Below, piece by piece: positions 58,401-64,000 of a stretch of DNA of 64,000 nt; positions within the stretch are counted from its first letter, which is position 1; each line of letters starts with the position of its first letter. Source of the stretch: Beta vulgaris subsp. vulgaris (lineage: Eukaryota; Streptophyta; Magnoliopsida; Caryophyllales; Amaranthaceae); the NCBI RefSeq assembly GCF_026745355.1, contig NC_079202.1, positions 60,084,622 to 60,148,621 of the forward strand, read 5' to 3'. Made by a program: the position numbers and the translations under genes. The notes beneath the pieces were generated by a model. The model did not search any database. It was given only the letters and a program-made list of their open reading frames with translations, and was not told the DNA's origin.

Positions 58401-60757
58401 TTTGCATTCTGACTAGAACTGTAATCAATAGTCTGGTAAAAAGTTAAGTCTTGGATCCATTTGAAACAGTAGTTACTTTATGAATTTGGGCTGCGCGAAC
58501 TGCACTTATGAGAGCCAATCTCAAAGGGTCGTGAAATAGTCCTCGGTCTTAGGTTACATTTATACGTATTGTGGAGCCATAATCCTTGTCTTGTAAAAAC
58601 CTGATTATTTGCTTAATCTCAGCAACTTAAACTTTGTGCGGCATCACTTCAACTTCTCATTGAACACGGAGTTTAGGCTTTCAGCATGTATTACAAAATC
58701 ATCTTATCCTTCCCCTATGTGGTGTCTACTTGGAACTTTTCTCTGTTATATTTCCTCATTAAGGTTGTGATTAATAATGCAACAGGGTATTGGATAACCT
58801 AAAAGATTATACTGTACGCGCCCTTGTCAATGCTGTTGACCACTTGGGCACAGTTGCCTACAAATTGACTGACCTTCTTGAGCAACAGTCTTCAGAGTTG
58901 TCAACCACAGAGCTGAAAGTAACATGTCTAAATCAGGTATGGTCTGTGGCTCCTGATGCCAGTTTCCCCTTCCCTTACGCAAGCTTTTCTTTTTTTTCTT
59001 TGTTTTTGCTAGAACTCATCACTTTCTGTCATTAGAAAGTGCTCACTTGCCATACGTATATGGAGATGGAAGGCCTTAGGCAGCAGCAACTTTTGGCGAT
59101 CATTCCAAGACATCACAAGCGCTATGTATTGCCTAGTAAGGAACTTTGTCATTTTGCCAGAACTTCTATTTGCACCCTTCAAATACTGGATATTGGTCAA
59201 CATTTTCTCTGTTGTATTGTAATTGACAAAGCTTACATGTTGGCACCTCCCTTTTGCTTTATGCTGCTGTAGACTCTGTCAACAAGAAGGTACACTTTAG
59301 TCCTGCTGCACAGACAGATCTTAGACAAATGCATGTCCAGGCGAGGCCTCGTGTTCATCCTCCAGGTACTTGATTTGCCATTTAAGGCAACAGGATTTAA
59401 ATGCTAGCATCTTCCCTCTTCGATGTGCTTATTTTGTATTTATGTTAAATGATTCAGGTTCACCTGGATCAAAAACTCTTTCTTGGCACCTAGGCTCTGA
59501 AACAAAATCTCCTCTAAAAGGGAGTCATAAGACTGTTTTCAGGTTTGTATGATACTCCCTTGACTTGTAACCAAATAAAGAGATACTATTATCATGTGTC
59601 GCTGAATAATCATCTCAGTCAAGCTCATGTAGAATTTCTTAAAATGCTTATATTTTGTTATACCCCTGTTTCTTTGCAGTGGCTCTGAAGTCCAAAAAGC
59701 TTCTCCTAGACCTGCTGTATTCCAGCTCTTAGGTATGTTTACTCAGGTTATTCATCCATCTTGCAGCAATAACATTATTGTGTTGCACCAAGTAGTACTT
59801 GGTGTAGTGCTAAGGTTTGTATCTCATGACTTGGAGGTCACGGGATTCAACCCCTACTAGAGGCTATTTTTTTTGGGGGGGGGGGGTTGTGGGGGATTGA
59901 GGATGTTTGGAGATTCTTGTACCCGTCTCCCCTACTCCCAAAAGGCCTGGCTCAGTAAAGGTTGGACTGAGGGAGCAGGCTAATATCAATCAATGAATTT
60001 TATGTTGTAAATTTTCTTGTGTAGATGATGAGGATGGTATCCGAGCTAAGTCAATGGGGATCCATGCACAGCCGTCTAGTGCAAATCCAGTGGGTGCTTC
60101 TTTGCAACCATATGGTGCTGTGCCTAAGGTAACAAAAGAACTTTAGATGTGCTATTTAGTTTTTCTATAACCATTATGAAACATATCAAATTTGAATCCT
60201 CCTTTTACTTTTCGGAGTCTATATATCTGCAAAGGTTCAAATGATTTCCATGTTAATTCATTAGCATATAGCATGTTGTTTTCTGTATATCATGCTCCAA
60301 GATTTGCAACAACACCAAAAGTAGGATTAAATATTTGTGACAGTTTGCGAATCATTAAGTTACAGTCTAGAAAACCCAGTATTATATGCCTTTGCAACTT
60401 TTCAGTTGTTTTTTTTTCTCTGAGGTCAAAAGGTTTGGATAAGCATCCCTGCTAGAGTATTTTCTTCACCCAGTGAAGAAAACAATAGATACTCTAGCTT
60501 TTTCTGAGATCATCGGTGTACAAATTATTTATAATACTCAATTCGTCAAATTGACAATCCATAAATTATTGGACTTAATAACATATATTATAATCTTGCA
60601 GGATCCTGTGACAGGCTCCAAGGTCGTGACACCATTCAGGTCATTCGACAACTCTCGGCAAGCAATTATTAAGGCTCCTGTTCGTCACAAAAGTATGCTG
60701 TCAGCTTTCTTTGTCAAGCAGAAAACACCAAAGCTCAGGACTGGTAAAGTGGCTTAA
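55497..60757 (+). CDS. ABIL1: ABIL (Abl-interactor-like) subunit of the SCAR/WAVE complex
   Basis: Nine exons: 55497-55589, 58172-58254, 58786-58936, 59036-59135, 59273-59365, 59458-59542, 59680-59732, 60025-60128, 60602-60757. All introns are GT-AG and phases match, giving 305 residues. Residues 1-130 match the plant ABI family: MTFDEASMERSKNFVKALQ, LKNLRPQLYSAADYCEKSY, LVNAVDHLGTVAYKLTDLL, LRQQQLLAIIPRHHKRYVL. ABI-like proteins belong to the SCAR/WAVE complex that activates ARP2/3-driven actin branching at the plasma membrane. The C-terminal half is Ser/Pro/Lys-rich and lacks the SH3 domain of animal ABI, as is normal in plants. The 1 symbol is given by similarity to Arabidopsis ABIL1 and could be another paralogue. 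Confidence 0.93.
59783..59995 (+). mobile_element. tRNA-type SINE in ABIL intron 7
   Basis: Box A-like GTAGTGCTAAGGTTTGTATC and box B-like CGGGATTCAACCCC are followed by a CCCTACTCCCAAAAGGCC 3' half. That 3' half is shared with the truncated SINE at 49370. A 12-G run lies inside (59875-59886). Confidence 0.6.
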
Positions 60758-63318
60758 CTTTCAATCGAGAAGTTTTTGTGATTACCAACTGTCTCAATCA
60801 TGAAGGAGTTTCTATGAGTTGCTATTATCTGATATCAGAAGTACAAAACCCTTGAATCAATTCACTGGAACCTGAATGAGGCTTTTATTTTGCTTATCAA
60901 CTAGGTGGTGTTTATGTCCTACTAATAGATGAAAGATATAGTTAACAGTTGATTTCTTCTGTAAAAAAATAATTTCGTTCTGCACTCCTGTAACCCTAAT
61001 ATTGTTTGATCTGTGGCATCCAGATGCCTGTAAATCTAATAATGTGATAGTCTGTTGTTGAAATAACCATGTATATCTTGGAGCTTTAAAGTAGGCTCCT
61101 TACTAGTCAGTGTTCTTTATCCAACAATGTGGAAATTTGATATGTTCACTTGTTCAGTAGTTGATAATACTATGAATTTTGCCATGTTAAATGACAATTG
61201 TGGAATCTACGAAATTATCAGATTTGATGAGCAAATAATATTGATGCATTGTTTTGAATTGTTGGGTGGTCTTTGAAGCAATATTGTACAGCTGGGTGCT
61301 AAAACCCCAGCTTGTTTTGTGGTCATCTACTTGGTAATTCTAGGACATGTTTTGGAGTTCAATTATCTTTTCTAGTTGGACTAGGGGAATCGATGGTGAA
61401 ATTGTTGTGATCACTAGACATCTAAAAGGTCTACCGTCATGGTAAGCAGTGTTACTCCAACACCTTCATTTACCTCAAAAAACGGGGTGTTGTATCGTGT
61501 CCGACACAACACTTTACTTGGTCACTTCATTTTAAACTAAAAACTTGACCTTTTTCTACAAAATAGCCGAGTCGGACACTTAGACATCCGTATCCGAGTA
61601 GATACTTAATTCGTGTTTGAGTAACATAGATGGTAAGTATTGTAAGAGAAATTCAATAACAGATAGAAATCAGCTTTATTCTGATAAAGCAGGATTCAGG
61701 TGCTCAACTACAGCAGCAGCGAAAAAGTTACTAAATTAACTGAGACAAGCAAAGTCATCCAGACATGTTATTAACAGAGTAAAGACTAATCAATATGATG
61801 GTTAGTTAATGAAACCTCCTCATGAAAATTATAAATAGGTGCCCAAGCCTTAACAATCATATATAGGTCCACCATCGTAATTTGTATAAAATCCTCCTAT
61901 CTATACCCAATGGAGTTAACATATCTAACAAAATAGCCATCTTCTTGAAAGAAATAACTTAAAGGTTTCCTTGATTTTACTCCTTTGCTATGAAGATATT
62001 AAAATAATAATGGCGCCAGCATATCGGGTTTCTCCAACAGCATACTGCATACATGATTGTATTTCATAGTCTTTCAACTTCAGTTCTCTGAGATAAACTA
62101 CAAAGGGATATATCATATATCTAGGCCCCAATTGTATAGTATCACTGTGTAACATACAAACATAGTGAAGTATCATGTAGGACCAAAATCCTCCAATTTT
62201 TTATTTTTTATTTGGTAATATGAATAACTTATGGGATGTCCTCGTACAAGGCCAACCTAGAGGTCTAGACACTTGGAAGGAAGGGAAGTTGTAACTTGTA
62301 AGAGTAATTTTCCTTCAAGTGACCTTTACTTAGTGGGATTTGAAGTCTCGAACCCCTAACCAAAATCCTCCAGTGTGTCTTCAGTAAAGGTCTGATCATT
62401 AAAACTGTTTATGATATACAATTTTTTACTATTAGACTTAAAATGCTCGGCGTTATTAAAAAAAACATATATGTAAATAAAAGTTTAAGTCTAATAAAAG
62501 AATTGCGAAAAGAAAAAAGAAAATTCACATAAATAATCTAAACGGTTGCGAATAATCAAATAATAATATCTTTCATAAAAAAAAATGGCTTATTTTATAA
62601 CCATCATAATTACAAGGAGTGTCTTGTTAAGATAATTTAATAACCTAAAAAATCAATTTAAAAAGTAAGATAATTATGAGTCAAACTCTAGTTAGCTCGA
62701 TAACAAAAAAAAAACGAGATAAATGAATGTACAAATTAAGAAGACCAGTATAATGTTATTGGTCACTCAATATCATTCCAAAAACACACCCTCATAGTTA
62801 GAATTATCCCAAATAATCCTTAGTTGAAAATTAGTCAATCATTTAGATTCAACTGATAGTCTTGTATGCGTGCAAAAACATAAATTTTTTTATATATAAC
62901 AAAGAGATACGATAATCATAATTTTTTATATCTAAGTAAAGCACGTAATTAGCCTTCCTTAATTTTTATTTTATTTTTTGTGTCCGACATTTATTGTCAT
63001 ATATAATAGTAGAAATTATTGGAAAAAAGATCTAGAGATACTAGAAAAGCTTGCCTTAGCTCGAGTGCTCGGTGGAATACTGCAATTTCTTGCTACAACA
63101 TCAAATCACACCTCACAATACGCAGATCCACTGCTCCATGCCTCCATCACATTTATGCTTAATCTCTCAACTTCCTCACTCAAATTAAACCTCTTCTAAA
63201 TCAAAATCAATCAACCCAGATTCCACACTTCCACAACATTTTCCAATTATTTCTCCATCTTCTTCTTCAAATTCTTCTGTACAATCACAAAAAATCTAAG
63301 CTTTAATCTCCACTAACA
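60758..63318. other. Intergenic between ABIL and the GT77 gene
   Basis: ABIL 3' untranslated region, then AT-rich DNA. About 61440-61640 has GTGTCCGACAC..GAGTCGGACAC in inverted arrangement, probably an old repeat. The end (63160-63318) is C/T-rich and fits the promoter and leader of the next gene. Confidence 0.5.
62190..62400 (-). mobile_element. SINE-like element, minus strand
   Basis: On the minus strand a GGTTCGAGACTT box B-like motif and CCACTAAGTAAAGG.. body lead to an AT-rich end at 62190. Boundaries are approximate. Confidence 0.4.
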
Positions 63319-63795
63319 ATGGCGGCCTCCCTCCATCAAAGATCAACACAAACTCCCTTAACAAACCCATACCCTCTTTCACATCGTCTCTTCTCCCTCA
63401 CTAAACGCCCTTCTTCCCTCCTAACTCGCACTAATCTTCTTCTCATTTTCTCTCTCCTCATAATTCTGGGTTTTTTCTACCCTTATATGGGTCTTTCTCA
63501 GTCTCTTTTTTTCTCAAATACCCACTTCGCAAAATGGCGAAATTACTCACTTAAAGAAGCAGTTTCCTTTGTTGGGAAAAATGGGACTGTGATTGTTTGT
63601 ATTGTTAGTGAACCTTACTTGGATTTTTTGAATAATTGGTTGATTAGTGTTACTAGGCAAAAACATCAAGATAAAGTTTTGGTTATTGCTGAAGATTATA
63701 ATACTTTGTATAAAGTTAATGAAAAGTGGCCTGGTCATGCTGTGCTTATTCCCCCAGTTCTTGAATCTCATTCTGCACACAAGTTTGGTTCTGTG
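63319..63795 (+). CDS. GT77 glycosyltransferase, RGXT/MGP4-like, first exon only
   Basis: 159 residues to a GTATGT donor; the rest lies beyond the window. A basic N-terminus and one membrane span (about 39-58, LLLIFSLLIILGFF) give a type II Golgi topology. The domain start KNGTVIVCIVSEPYLDFL, then NNWLISVTRQKHQDKVLVIA and YKVNEKWPGHAVLIPP, matches plant GT77 enzymes of the RGXT/MGP4 group. These xylosylate rhamnogalacturonan II in the Golgi. The catalytic DxD motif expected later is not in view. The exact exon end is inferred from the donor and from alignment with HKFGS. Within GT77 the precise paralogue is uncertain. Confidence 0.85.
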
Positions 63796-64000
63796 GTATG
63801 TTATTACTTTTGAGATTTTTATCATATTGTTTGTTGTATTGTGGATTTTATTTTGTCTATTTTAGATATTTGAGATTGTTTATGGGAAATTGATGTTAAT
63901 ATATTGATATGGATTGCTTTATTAGAGAATTAATTGTGATGTTATGTTGGTATCATGAGTATGGAGATTTGGGAGTTGTTCATTTGTATGTCAAACTTTG
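63796..64000. other. First intron of the GT77 gene
   Basis: T-rich sequence after GTATGT; no acceptor before the window ends. Confidence 0.6.

Overview
This is nuclear DNA of a flowering plant, almost certainly a eudicot. The evidence is AT-rich intergenic DNA, GT-AG introns with plant-type splice sites, CT-rich 5' leaders, and abundant plant transposon families (Stowaway, hAT, MULE, CACTA, Copia, TRIM, SINE). I cannot fix the species. Six protein-coding genes can be supported. They are a sphingolipid delta-8 desaturase (3205-4557, +, intronless), a LEC1-type NF-YB transcription factor (9135-11388, +, two exons), a nicotinamide/nicotinate mononucleotide adenylyltransferase (NMNAT, 11883-16203, -, nine exons), a plastid-type DUF2358 protein (45410-49011, +, two exons), an ABIL subunit of the SCAR/WAVE complex (55497-60757, +, nine exons), and the first exon of a GT77 RGXT/MGP4-like glycosyltransferase (63319-63795, +, cut by the window end). 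They do not form a pathway; this is ordinary plant gene spacing separated by repeats.

The most unusual region is 14.2-37.6 kb. An hAT element sits at the very 5' end of the NMNAT coding sequence, and its terminus supplies an in-frame ATG. That hAT is interrupted by a retroposed poly(A) sequence with a 16-bp target duplication, which in turn carries a MULE-like element. Beyond it a 6.3-kb composite of nested transposons is present three times as forward (A, 18724-24314), inverted (B, 25747-31354) and forward (C, 31349-37634). Between A and B lies a near-identical 1.43-kb copy of the NMNAT gene interior carrying exons 2-4. Two of the three internal junctions have 6-nt microhomology (GGGTAC and TATTAT). 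The third lies at the terminus of a small MITE-like repeat. The layout resembles the duplication / inverted triplication / duplication rearrangements made by replication template switching.

The rest of the window is intergenic DNA with many small, well-bounded elements: hAT MITEs with 8-bp target duplications, Stowaway MITEs with TA duplications, a 564-bp TRIM with two 202-bp LTRs, tRNA-type SINEs, a complete 1.04-kb hAT, and local tandem duplications.
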